64,000 nucleotides of DNA from JABURQ01 sp029243145 (GTDB lineage Bacteria; Planctomycetota; Planctomycetia; Planctomycetales; Planctomycetaceae): assembly GCA_965660145.1 (NCBI GenBank), contig CBFHYX010000020.1:1-64000 (forward strand). The letters are read 5' to 3'. A model generated the notes under the pieces. The model searched no databases and was not told the DNA's origin. It saw nothing but the letters and a program-made list of their open reading frames with translations. Below, in pieces: positions 18,867-30,100 of the stretch. The position numbers and the translations under genes were made by a program. Within the stretch, counting starts at the first letter, position 1, and each line of letters opens with the position of its first letter.

Positions 18867-19886
18867 TCAATGTTCGTGTACCGCAGCACCGATAAACAAC
18901 GTCGCAAGAAATGCAAACACGTATGCTTGCAAAAAAGCGACAAACAACTCCAACATCCCAATGGCGACTTGCCCCAGAATGCTGGCCGGCGTTACAACCC
19001 ACCAGAGCCACTCCCGCTCGGCGTGAGCGGCCTGGAAAATAAACCCGAGAATCACAGCCAAAACCATATGGCCGGCCATAATATTCGCATAAAGCCGAAC
19101 CGCCAACACACCATGTTTGATAAACAACCCAAGCAATTCAATAGCCCAAATCGAGGGCTTCAAGATGATCGCCAGCACAAACGGTAAGTCCATCGAAGGA
19201 CATAAGTTTCCCCAAAAACCAACAACCCCCAACTCCTTGGAGCCATAGGCCAAAACAAAACCAAACACCACAAATGCCAAAGCCCCGGTCACATTGATAT
19301 CACCCGTGGCGGAACCCAGAAAAGGAATTGCTCCTAATAAATTACAAAACAGCACATAGAAGAAGCACGACCAAATGAATGGCAGGTACTTATCTGCCGG
19401 GTGTCCGACTTTGACAGATAATGTCAAATCCTCTGTCATGTGCGAGAGATCAGCCCCCTTCTCTTGATAGGACTCATCATGCCCCGTGACTTCTTTTTCA
19501 ACAGCTTCCATGTGAGCTGTTTCAGAAGCGCTGTAGTCGTGCTCTTCGTGATCACCATGCCCGTGGTCATGGTCACCAATCGTGGGTCGAACAATCTCGT
19601 CTCTGACAAAGAGTGCAAGCATCTCCCAGAAATTCCACCAACGACCCTTAACAGGTTGTCCGCTGGCAACTCTGGCAGCTAGCCCTCGAAAAATCCAAAC
19701 CGTCAGTCCAAAGGCAACCAACTGCAGGATCATGAACTTTGTGAGTTCAAAACCCCCAGGTATGATGTCAACGGGGACATGGATCCCAAAAGGGAGATGG
19801 AGTTCGGTAGCATCTTCAATGTGGTGCACGGGATCGTAGTGATCGCTGGCAGCCAAAATCGTCATACCGAAGCCGGAAATTCCCAT
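18867..19886 (-). CDS. atpB: ATP synthase Fo a subunit with His-rich loop
   Basis: A 339-residue membrane subunit that forms the proton half-channels. The essential arginine is Arg264 (LAVRLYANIMAGH), with His273 and Glu313 as the usual partner residues. Between the first and second membrane helices lies an extended loop (about 104-162) with a histidine- and acid-rich core beginning GDHDHGHGDHEEHD. In the standard topology this loop is cytoplasmic, opposite to the His-rich tail of subunit b. The extra length compared with the roughly 270-residue E. coli protein comes mostly from this loop. Confidence 0.94.
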   Translation of the reverse strand: MGISGFGMTILAASDHYDPVHHIEDATELHLPFGIHVPVDIIPGGFELTKFMILQLVAFGLTVWIFRGLAARVASGQPVKGRWWNFWEMLALFVRDEIVRPTIGDHDHGHGDHEEHDYSASETAHMEAVEKEVTGHDESYQEKGADLSHMTEDLTLSVKVGHPADKYLPFIWSCFFYVLFCNLLGAIPFLGSATGDINVTGALAFVVFGFVLAYGSKELGVVGFWGNLCPSMDLPFVLAIILKPSIWAIELLGLFIKHGVLAVRLYANIMAGHMVLAVILGFIFQAAHAEREWLWWVVTPASILGQVAIGMLELFVAFLQAYVFAFLATLFIGAAVHEH

Positions 19887-19907
19887 TCTTGCTCTTAGCC
19901 TATTTCT

Positions 19908-20321
19908 TTATTCGACCGTGTTATTACTTTGTTTCACTAACATGAGAGTTTCGAGAAACAAGAACGCCATGTAAAACAAAATGAGCCATAACTGAAACTC
20001 ATAATGCCCAAATTCTGGACGCAAGCCTCTCAATGTCACCATGCCTACCAAAACAAAAGCCATCCGCAAACCGGTGCCCATGATGACAGCCGTTGCCTGC
20101 GAACCCGAATCAGGATAGCGAGCAGTCACATAGACTACCACCCAACCGGGAACCAAACAAAGCAAACTCGCATAAGTTAATCCCTCTAACGCCAACGTAC
20201 CTCTTGACCAATATGCAGGCCCAGCAAACAACAACCAAAACCCACACGCTGCAAGCAGCATGAAGCCCATTCGACGAAACGCCGTGTTGAGTGAGTTGTG
20301 AGACATGGTCAATTGCATCAA
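19908..20321 (-). CDS. ATP synthase operon membrane protein (AtpI-like)
   Basis: A 137-residue protein with four predicted membrane helices (LLAACGFWLLFAG, LTYASLLCLVPGWVVVYVTA, AVIMGTGLRMAFVLVGMVTL, FQLWLILFYMAFLFLETLML). Its place between atpZ and atpB matches AtpI, which in other bacteria helps c-ring assembly or magnesium entry. Sequence similarity to classical AtpI is weak by eye, so the name is positional. Confidence 0.6.
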   Translation of the reverse strand: MMQLTMSHNSLNTAFRRMGFMLLAACGFWLLFAGPAYWSRGTLALEGLTYASLLCLVPGWVVVYVTARYPDSGSQATAVIMGTGLRMAFVLVGMVTLRGLRPEFGHYEFQLWLILFYMAFLFLETLMLVKQSNNTVE

Positions 20322-20322
20322 G

Positions 20323-20556
20323 TCAGGAAGATTTCTTGTTGCCGGAGGGCGGTTTTTTCGTCAATTGTAGTAAGTGTGTGATTGCGACTAACATCCCCAA
20401 ACAGGCTCCCGTCGTCACCAAAGCAGAACCTGTCGACCAACGCTTGTCGAGCAAGGATCCTCCATAGGCGGGAAGCACCATCTCTAAGGTGACTGTCGTC
20501 ACTATCGAAACCCAATGATAAGCCTCTGCAGCCGAAGATCGGGATGATTTATTCAT
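20323..20556 (-). CDS. atpZ: AtpZ/AtpI-family small membrane protein
   Basis: A 77-residue protein with two membrane helices around the short loop GGSLLDKRWSTGSALVT, the hallmark of the AtpZ/AtpI family (a G-x-x-LD-x-x glycine turn between helices). The C-terminus is basic (LTKKPPSGNKKS). It is first in the ATP synthase operon and probably supports Fo assembly or magnesium supply, as proposed for AtpZ-AtpI pairs. It ends two bases before the next gene starts. Confidence 0.75.
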   Translation of the reverse strand: MNKSSRSSAAEAYHWVSIVTTVTLEMVLPAYGGSLLDKRWSTGSALVTTGACLGMLVAITHLLQLTKKPPSGNKKSS

Positions 20557-21320
20557 TGCAACTCCAACACCGTAAGTGGCGTGTCACCAGAATTTCTCAA
20601 CCCCGAAACCTGCATGTCTGCCAGTGGCACACTGGGTAACTCGCCGATCAAGGTAAAACTTGGGGTAACCTACGTCAAAGCAGTGAGTAGAGGAGATTTT
20701 CAATTTCTCAAAGCTGAGTGGTCGTTTTCCCAGTGCTGAGGAATCGAGTTCTGCGATCGCCCCACTGGACACGCGTCGCGAAAGTGATCCGAATTGAGGA
20801 TACCTCTCATCAAATTGACACCAGGAGCAAGCATCCTTCGGATCCTGATGAGGTCAATCCAAACCCTTCCATGACGCCCGAGCCACCCTCATCATTAGCT
20901 TGCTAATCATTATGCGGGATAATATCCAGATCCATAAACCACTGACATCATATGTCTTATGTCGACGCATCAAACTCGCAACGCCTCTTGTGTCAGAATG
21001 ATGTTGAATCTCCGAGTGACCATCGATACAAGGGGTCCAGTGATGGAGCTGTTTTGACTGGTCACGCTTTTGTGGTCCGGTTCTTAGGGATGAGAATAAC
21101 AGAACACACCACCCTCCCTAATTGACATCCGCGCACTTAAATATCAGTCGAAAAGATTACTCACCTCAAATTGACCGCTGTGATTTCGCCTTTTTCTCTC
21201 AGTGTTACTGAGGCAAACAAACGTATCACTTCTACACACAGTTGAAGAAACGTCAGGGAAGACGGATTTTTTTGGACGAGTAATCATATCGCCTGAACGA
21301 AACCCGTTGGAGAACCCGAG
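20557..21320. promoter_or_regulatory. Long divergent spacer between the ATP synthase operon and the DUF4912 gene
   Basis: This 764-base stretch holds no convincing gene; the open frames are short and lack ribosome sites. It must contain the promoter of the ATP synthase operon (reverse) and of the DUF4912 gene (forward). TTGACA occurs at 21123-21128 on the forward strand, but no correctly spaced -10 box follows it. No RNA structure was recognised. Confidence 0.35.
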
Positions 21321-22328
21321 ATGACGTTTGAAAAGCTGAAAGTTCGCACTCGCAAAGAGCTTGCCGAAATGGCCAAGAAAAAGCAGGTCAGCGGTTGGCA
21401 TGGAATGAAAAAAAATCAGCTGATTGAAGCTCTCCTCGAGATTCATGCCGATCGAAAAAATTCACGATCACAAAAGCCAGAACCCAAGAGCGAAGAGACC
21501 TCGAAACCGAGTAAACCGCGTCGTCGGCTGGCTTCTGAAAACCCCAATAAACGTCGGATTCTGAATGGTGCTCCTGCTGGAAGTCGGCGTGACAAATTGG
21601 TCGTGCAAGCCTGCGATCCTTGGTGGATTATGGCTCAGTGGGAAGTCACATCCGATATGATCAATCGCATCGAAGCCGCGATGGGATCAGAATGGCATCG
21701 CGCTTACCCAATTATCAGAGTCTACGATGTCACTCATAAAGATCTTGGTACCAATGCCAAATCGCACATCAAAGACATCAAAATTCACGGTCAAGTTGAC
21801 CATTGGTTTATCCCTGTTGAAGAGCCTGCCCAGCAACTCAAACTGGAGATTGGCTACACCTCACCGAAAGGTGAGTTCTTCGGCATGGCTCGTTCTAACA
21901 AAATTGCCACACCAAGCCCGGGAACTAGCGGCAAAGTCTCTTTGGGAAGTGACGAATCGGAGAACCCTGAAGAGTTCCATATCCGTGAGATCCACGACAC
22001 ACGAGCAACTCCTTTTGCGTTTCTTGAAGAACGCGCCAACGAAGGTGGTCGAATCGACGGCACCCGAGACTTCCCGTTCCAATTGGATGCCGAACTGATT
22101 GTTTATGGATCGACTGATCCGCGTTGCCCATTCACCTTGATGGGCGAAGATGTCCCTGTTAACAAAGATGGCAAATTTTCAGTACGCTTTCACCTGCCCA
22201 ACGGTCGACAAGTGATTCCCGCAGTCACGGCAACTCCTGATGGCTCGGAAATTCGCACAATTGTGATGGCCATCGAGAGAAACACCAAAGAACTCGAACC
22301 TCAATTGCGGGACGAAATGACTCCCTGA
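21321..22328 (+). CDS. DUF4912 protein with SAP-like N-terminal domain
   Basis: A 335-residue protein. Residues 1-41 form a Rho-N/SAP-like helical unit (LKVRTRKELAEMAKKK...WHGMKKNQLIEALLEI), often a nucleic-acid-binding element. After a basic linker comes DUF4912 (about 95-215), recognised from WWIMAQWEVTSDMINRIEAA and HRAYPIIRVYDVTHKD. A second conserved block near the end (AELIVYGSTDPRCPFTLMGE) is like the extracellular-style domain found with DUF4912 in other bacteria. Function unknown. A strong terminator follows. Confidence 0.8.
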   Translation: MTFEKLKVRTRKELAEMAKKKQVSGWHGMKKNQLIEALLEIHADRKNSRSQKPEPKSEETSKPSKPRRRLASENPNKRRILNGAPAGSRRDKLVVQACDPWWIMAQWEVTSDMINRIEAAMGSEWHRAYPIIRVYDVTHKDLGTNAKSHIKDIKIHGQVDHWFIPVEEPAQQLKLEIGYTSPKGEFFGMARSNKIATPSPGTSGKVSLGSDESENPEEFHIREIHDTRATPFAFLEERANEGGRIDGTRDFPFQLDAELIVYGSTDPRCPFTLMGEDVPVNKDGKFSVRFHLPNGRQVIPAVTATPDGSEIRTIVMAIERNTKELEPQLRDEMTP

Positions 22329-22360
22329 TTGCAGGTATGATAAAATTGATTGATTCAAAA

Positions 22361-22395
22361 CCTCGTGATGGTCAACACCTTCACGAGGTTTTTTT
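22361..22395 (+). terminator. Rho-independent terminator
   Basis: CCTCGTGA pairs with TCACGAGG, with an inner GGT/ACC pair, and is followed by seven T. It ends the DUF4912 transcript and lies just before the 3' end of the convergent cardiolipin synthase gene. Confidence 0.88.
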
Positions 22396-22407
22396 ATTGT
22401 GCATTTC

Positions 22408-23841
22408 TCACATAACCGGCGCAAACAGCCGGCAGAAGTTTTGGACTAAGCGAGTCCCGCGAGAACGTTCGTTCCATTCTGTCAGAAAAATTTCTTCGGC
22501 CCATTCGAGATCTTGTTCGAATTCATGTTCGAGCACATCGCAAATACGTCGGTCGTAGGCAGCCACCGCCACTTCAAAATTCAGTTCCAACGAACGAGTG
22601 TCAATATTCGGTGTGCCGACTAGCGACCAAATTCCATCCACGACAATCGTTTTGGGATGAAGCTGTCCACGAGTGTACTCGTAAATGCGGACACCCGCTT
22701 CGAGCAATGATCGGTAATAAGATCTCGCCGCCCAAACCGTCCATTGATGAGCCGAACGACGCGGAAGTAACAATCGGACTTTGACACCGGAGAGCGCTGC
22801 CGTTTCAAGAGCCACCGCCAAGGCCACCGGTGGCACGAAATAGGAAGTCGTCAAGGTCACACTTTCGTTGGCAGCGGTGATTGCGGAAAACAGCAGTGTG
22901 TAAAAAATATCTTGTGCTCCCCGAGGCTCACCGGCCAACACTTGAGCGAGCGTATTCCCTTCGGCGTGAGGCTTGGGAAACAATGATTCATCGGTCAGTT
23001 CGACGCCGGTGGCATAGTACCAATCTTCCGAAAAGATCGCCTGCAATTGCAGCACACAAGCCCCTTCAATCCGTAGATGAGTATCCCGCCAAAAACCGAC
23101 TTGAGGATCGCGCCCCAAATATTCATCACCAATATTCATACCACCTGTAAAGCCGATCTTCCCGTCAACCACAATGATCTTTCGATGGTTTCGCAGATTC
23201 AGCGACCAACGCTCTCGAAACGAAGAGCCCGGCAAGAATCCGGCGACCTCAATACCCGCCTCAATCATGGGTGTCAGAAAGCGTTTACCCAGCCACCACG
23301 ATCCGACGCCGTCATACAGAAATCGAACGCGAATCCCTTCCTTGGCTTTCTTGATTAAAAGATCGCGCAATTGTATTCCCGTTTGATCGGGTTGCCAAAT
23401 GTAATATTCGAGATGAATCGTTTCCTTGGCATCGCGAATCGCTTCCTGAATCAATCCAAATGTGCGATTCGTATCGCTCAAAACTTCGACCCGATTGCCG
23501 TTCATCGGACGCTGTTTCGTCAAACGGTTGGAAAGTTTCATCAAGTGCCTATAGAGAGGTGGGTCATCTGCAGAGACGGTGTGTGTGGAAGCATGCAATT
23601 CGGGCAACAGGCGATGAAGTTGCGCTGTGGCTCGTCTCTTCTGTTCGGCATGTCGAGTCAGGCGATTGATGCCAAACAAAAGGAAGAGGAGTCCTCCGAA
23701 AATTGGGATGGTCAAGATAGTCAGAATCCAGACCACTGAAGAGACCGAATGACGTTTGGGGGTGAGTAGCACAAAGGGAATCAGCACCAGCGTCGCCAGA
23801 TATCCCAGCGCCGTGATGAATAATCCCCATTCGAATGTCAT
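22408..23841 (-). CDS. cls: Cardiolipin synthase
   Basis: A 477-residue membrane phospholipase D-type enzyme that joins two phosphatidylglycerols to make cardiolipin. Two N-terminal membrane helices (LFITALGYLATLVLIPFVLL and VWILTILTIPIFGGLLFLLF) are followed by two HKD motifs: NHRKIIVVDGKIGFTGGMN and LHPKTIVVDGIWSLVGTPN. Length and order are those of ClsA-type enzymes. It stands alone, divergent from the alpha-2-macroglobulin gene. Confidence 0.92.
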   Translation of the reverse strand: MTFEWGLFITALGYLATLVLIPFVLLTPKRHSVSSVVWILTILTIPIFGGLLFLLFGINRLTRHAEQKRRATAQLHRLLPELHASTHTVSADDPPLYRHLMKLSNRLTKQRPMNGNRVEVLSDTNRTFGLIQEAIRDAKETIHLEYYIWQPDQTGIQLRDLLIKKAKEGIRVRFLYDGVGSWWLGKRFLTPMIEAGIEVAGFLPGSSFRERWSLNLRNHRKIIVVDGKIGFTGGMNIGDEYLGRDPQVGFWRDTHLRIEGACVLQLQAIFSEDWYYATGVELTDESLFPKPHAEGNTLAQVLAGEPRGAQDIFYTLLFSAITAANESVTLTTSYFVPPVALAVALETAALSGVKVRLLLPRRSAHQWTVWAARSYYRSLLEAGVRIYEYTRGQLHPKTIVVDGIWSLVGTPNIDTRSLELNFEVAVAAYDRRICDVLEHEFEQDLEWAEEIFLTEWNERSRGTRLVQNFCRLFAPVM

Positions 23842-24108
23842 GGCCGTCAGCTTTCAGAACTCGGTGCAGTGAGAAAACATTATTATTTTATCAGTCGAGA
23901 GAGTTGAAGACATGCCTCATCTCGATGAGGTTGACGGATTGATGGCCAGAATTGCCGGAAATCACTCGAAATCATAAATTCATGGGAACTCGACTCCTAT
24001 CAATCGCCTCTCAAGTAACAGGCCTATCTGGTGTATTCTCTCCCAGCCGGTCATAATCACTCCCATCGATCCCGCTTCTTACACAGTTTCGTGGAAAGTC
24101 CTTCAGAT

Positions 24109-27100
24109 ATGTCTCGCAAGCTCATTTCTGCATTCGTTGTCAGTTGTACGGTCTTCTGCAGTTGGTATCTCATTGCGGAAGAAACATCGAGCGACACCCG
24201 ACGGGCAACGGCCTTCAAGCACCAGAACGAAGGTAACTTCCGTGATGCCTATGGAATATTTCGCAAACTGTCACTGAATGAGGCAACCGATCCCAAGAAA
24301 GTCGGTGCAGATCTTCGAGAGGGAGTTCAGGCGCTGCAACGTCTGAACCGTGTCGCAGAAATTGATCCCTATTTGACCGAATTTGTCGATTTGCATCAGG
24401 ACAATTGGCGTGCTTTGACTTCAGCCGCTCAAGCGATCCGGTCAACTCCTCATTACGGCACCATCATCACCCAAGAGTATGAACGCGGAAATCAGCGTGG
24501 GGGAGGAGAGTGGGTCTCGTCCGAAAAGCGAGACCGCGCACAAGCTCTCATTTGGCTGAATGATGCTCGCAAGCTGATCACCAAAGACGATGAGACTGCT
24601 GCCGCCCATGAAGTCGCAGGGCTTTATCGACAACTTTCTTCCATATTAATGGATCGCGGTTACGGTCGAAATTCTTGGAAATTGCAACTCCTCACCGACT
24701 TTGAAACCTTGCCCGATTACGAAGACAACACTGTCTACTACGGTCGTCAAAATGTTCCTCTTGGGGCTCCCGTCGATGCCGAGGGCAATCCCGTTTATTA
24801 TCAACTCCCTGCATCGTTCACCGCCGCAAAGAATGACGGCGAACGCTATCGCTGGTGCCTTACTGAGATCGTTCGTATCACTCCGTCTGCCAAATGGCAA
24901 ATGAAAACCACTTGGGCCAATTTTTTAGAGGAACAATTCGGCGCGCAAACGATGTCTGGCCATCGTCCAGTCGTTCCCGTTTCGGCCGCTACCGACAGCG
25001 AAGAGGATGAACAGAGTTCTGGACCGTACGCCGTTCACACGCTGACCGACTCAGAAACTTCGGCACAACTGGCAACCGGCATCAAGAGGTTCACCTTACC
25101 GGACGAATTCAATTTTATTGCCATCTACAAAGAAATCGCTGCTGAAAAAAATACTCATCAATCCACTGCGATGCAGATATTGGCCCGCATCTATACCAAT
25201 CGTCGTCAGTACCCACGCGCCGCCGAAATGTGGAAGCTGGTCATTGCCAAGCACGGCCCAGGACCCAACAAGCATCGCCAGCAGGCTCTCGATCAAATCA
25301 TCGGCCACTGGTGTCAATTCGAAGGGATGGGAGTCGTCGCTGAAGGGCAAGCGGTCGAATTGCCGTTCCGTTATCGCAACGGAAACGAAGTTTCCTTCAC
25401 AGCGAAAAAACTCGATGTCCCTCAATTACTGGAAGATGTAAAGGATTACATTAAACGCGTCTCAAAAGGCATCACACGTCCCGACTATCAACGGATGAAC
25501 ATCGGCAACATTGGCTATCGAATCGTCCAACAAGACGAGAAGAAATACATTTTAGAAACAATTGCTGAATGGAAATTAAAACTCGACCCGCCTACCGAAC
25601 ATCGCGACGACCTGATCATGGTCAACGCTCCGCTGGAAAACGCAGGCGCATATCTTGTGACCGGACAAATGAAAGGTGGTAATGAAATCCGCATGGTTGT
25701 CTGGGTCAGTGATCTGGCCATCGTCAAAAAGCGAATCGAAGGTGGCGAGATGGTGTATGTCTCTGACTCGGGGAATGGGAAACAAGTCGAGAAAGCAAAC
25801 GTCGAATTTTTTGGTTATAAAACAGATCGCAACGATGCCACTTGGTCGACCAAATTCCAACAATTCGCCCGCTTCACGGATCGCGACGGCTTGCTGATCG
25901 CATCCAACGAAAAGGTTCACTCCAATCATAATTGGCTAATGATCGCACGCAAGGGAGATCGTTTTGCGTTTTATGGTTTCGATCGTTTCTACGATGGCGG
26001 ACGATCAAATAATCGGCCCACCAGTCCCAAAGTCTACTTCGTTTCGGACCGTCCCATTTATCGCCCCAATGATAACGTCGAATACAAAGTCTGGGTCCGC
26101 ACCGCCAATTATGACCCTGACTTTCAAGATCCGTGGAAGAACATGGAGGTGACGCTGGAAGTCATAAATCCACGCGGTGAGAAGATCGTCGAGAAGCAGG
26201 TCACACTCGACCAATTCGGCGGCTACGCCGACGAACTGAAACTTGAAGACGATGCCATGCTGGGCGCTTACCAAGTGATATTAAGAAAGACGAATCAGTT
26301 TCATGGAAGTGGAAGCTTCCGTGTCGAGGAGTATAAAAAGCCCGAGTATGAGGTGACTGTGGACGCCCCCACAGAACCTGTCCAGTTAGGAGAGGTTATC
26401 CCGGCGAAGATCTCTGCCCGCTATTTCTTTGGGGCCCCCGTCACGAATGCCAAAGTGCATTACAAGGTGACTCGAACGAAACATGATAGCCGCTGGTTCC
26501 CCAGCCATTCGTGGGACTGGTTTTACGAACCGGGTTACTGGTGGTTTGCTTCTGAATACAATTGGTATCCTGGTTGGAACAAATGGGGCTGTCTGTCACC
26601 CATTTATCCCTGGTGGGGTTGGAGACAAGACCCGCCAGAAATCGTCATGGAAGACGATGTCGAAATTGGTCCCGATGGAACCGTCGAAATCAAAATTGAT
26701 AGTTCCCTCGCCAAAGCCGTTCACGGCGATCAAGACCATCAATACTCGATCACAGCCGAAGTGGTTGATCAATCTCGACGCACGATTGTCGGACAGGGGA
26801 ATGTATTGGTCGCCCGGGAGCCATTCAAAGTCTTCGTCTGGCCGAATCGTGGTTACTACAACGAGCGTGAAACAGCCGAGTTTCGCTTCAAAGCGCAGAC
26901 TCTCGATCAAAAACCGGTCGCAGGCAAAGGACTCGCAAAGCTCTTCCGCGTTCATTACAACAAAAGCGGAAAGCCACAAGAGACTGAAGTCGAACAGTGG
27001 GAACTCGATACCGACGCCCAGGGCGAAGCTCTGCTCAAAGTGAAACTCAATTCTGCCGGTCAATATCGATTGTCCCATGTGGTGACCGATTCCAAAGGAA

Positions 27101-30100
27101 ACGAAATTGAAGGAGCTTATGTCTTTCTGGTTCGCGGTGAAAACTTTAACGCTGCCGACTTCCGCTTTAACGACCTGGAGTTAATTGCCGACAAGAAAGA
27201 GTACGAACCGGGGGACAAAGTCAAACTGTTGATCAACACCAACCGCATCGGAGCGACGGTCTTGTTGTTCGAACGCTCGTCAAACGGCGTGGCTTCCAAA
27301 CCGGTGGTGATCAAGATGACTGGAAAAAGCGCCGTCCACACTTTGGACATTTCCGAAGCCGACCGACCCAACGTGTTCGTGGAAGCAATTACCGTTTTCA
27401 ACGGGCGGGTTCATAATGTCGCGAGGGAGATTATTGTTCCTCCGTCCGGGAAGATTGTGAATGTTGAAGTCGCTTCGGAGCAACCCGAGTATCTGCCCGG
27501 CAAGAACTCCAAGTTGAAGTTGAAGTTCACCGATGAAGCAGGTGAACCGTTTATCGGTTCGACCATTTTGACGGTCTACGATAAGAGCATCGAATACATT
27601 TCTGGTGGTTCCAACAGTCGCGATATTCGTGAATTCTTCTGGAAATGGCGCCGATCATTCTCTCGAAACTTTCAATCATCGTTGCAAATGAGTTCCTACC
27701 CGCTCTACAAAAATCAGGAACTACCAATGGTGCAACTTGGAGTCTTCGGCAACATCGTTGATCGGCTGGTCGCAGACGAGAAGGAAGGTTTTGCCACGCG
27801 AGATAGTGGGCTCGGTTCGAGAATGTCAAAACTGAGTGCCATGCCAACAAGCTCGCCAATGCCAGCAACATCAAAGATGATGATGGAAGCCGATGGCGCT
27901 GGTTTGGGAGATGAAATCGCTGATAAAAACGCTCCCGGGAGTAGTGGTGGTGGACAAGTTCAGCCAACCGTCCGCAAAAACTTTGCCGACACGGCGTATT
28001 GGACCACCAATGTCACGACCAATGAAGATGGCACGGCAGAAGTGGAATTCCCACTCCCCGACAGTCTGACAACGTGGAAGGTCCGCACCTGGACAATGGG
28101 CAAAGGGACTGAAGTCGGCGAGGGAAGTACCGAATTCATCACCAGCAAAAATCTGCTGGTCCGATTGCAAGCACCTCGTTTCTTCACTCAGACCGATGAA
28201 GTGATTCTCTCGGCCAATGTCCACAATTATCTGGACACCGCAAAAGAGGTCGAAGTTCGTCTGGAACTCGAAGGCAGTCAACTTAAGCCGATGGACGATC
28301 TCGTCCGCACAGTGACCGTGGCCGCAGATGGTGAAACCCGCGTTGATTGGCGCGTCAAAGCCGTCGATGAAGGTGAAGTGACTATTCGTATCAAAGGACT
28401 GACTGATGAAGAATCCGACGCTATGGAAATGTCATTCCCCGTTTATGTCCACGGCATCCTGAAAACCGAGTCTTACACAGGAGTCATTCGGCAAGATGCA
28501 AATTCTGCGAAAATTGAGATGGTCGTTCCCGCGGAACGCCGTCCCGAACAATCGCGTCTCGAAGTTCGGTACTCACCCACATTGGCAGGAGCAATGGTTG
28601 ATGCGTTGCCTTACATGGTGGAATTCCCATACGGCTGTACCGAGCAAACATTGAACCGCTTCCTACCCACAGTCATTACGCAGAACATTCTGAAACGTAT
28701 GGATCTCGATCTGAAGGCGATTCAGGACAAACGTACGAATTTGAATGCTCAGGAAATTGGTGACGACGGCGAGCGAGCCAAACAGTGGAAACATTGGAAT
28801 CGTAATCCCGTCTTCAATGAAGACGAAGTCTCTAAAATGGTGGACGAGGGCGTCCAACGACTCACACAAATGCAATTGACTGACGGAGGCTGGGGCTGGT
28901 TCTCCGGTTGGGGTGAACGATCTTGGCCTCATACGACTGTCACGGTCGTGCATGGCTTGCAAGTTGCCAAAGAGAACGGCGTTGCCATTGTTCCCGGCAC
29001 TTTGGAAAGAGGAGTCCAATGGCTCAAGCGATATCAGGATCGCCAAATCGAATTGCTGAAAACGGGTGACCTGAAGACCGAACAGAGGAAGAAGAAACCG
29101 TATAAAACGAAAGCCGACAATCTCGACGCATTCATTTACATGGCGTTGGTGGATGCGGGCATCGTCGATGACCGCATGGACGATTATCTCTACCGCGATC
29201 GGATTGGCCTCGCGTTGTATGCAAAATCGTTGTACGGCTTGGCTCTGCACAAACAAAAATCAGCGGCGCGCTTGGAAATGATTATCCGCAATATCGATCA
29301 GTTCCTCGTTCAGGATGAAGAGAACGAAACCGCGTATCTGAACGACGAAGTTTCAGGCTGGTGGTACTGGTACGGCAGTTCCATCGAATCCAACTCCTTC
29401 TATCTGAAATTATTGACCCGGACAGAACCGAAAGGCGTGAAAGCGTCCCGACTGGTTAAGTATCTGCTTAACAACCGTAAGCACTCGACTTACTGGAACA
29501 GTACACGTGATACAGCGTATGCGATTGAAGCACTGGCCGAATACCTGGTCGCCAGCGGTGAAGACAAACCCGACATGACCATCGAAGTCTGGCTGGATGG
29601 CAAAAAACGAAAAGAAGTGGCCGTCACCGGAGAAGACCTCTTCACATTCGATAACAAGTTTGTGCTGACGGGTGACGACATCGAATCGGGGCCGCACACG
29701 CTGGAACTGAAACGCAAAGGAAAAGGCCCACTCTACTACAACGCCTACCTGACCAACTTCACGCTGGAAGACTTTATCACTAAGGCGGGTCTGGAAGTGA
29801 AAGTCGAACGGAAGTATTACAAACTGACTCGCGACGACCGTGACGGCAAGGTCGTTGGTTCCAGCGGCCAAGTGGTATCCCAACAGGAAGAGCGTTACAT
29901 CAAAGAAGAACTGGTCAATCTCGCCGAGCTAACTTCGGGCGATTTGGTCGAAGTCGAATTGATTATCGAATCGAAGAACGATTACGAATATCTGATTTTC
30001 GAGGACTTCAAAGCCGCCGGCTTCGAACCGGTCACACTCACCAGTGGTTACGCGAACGATTCGATCCGCTCCTATCGCGAGTTTCGCGATGAGAAGGTGG

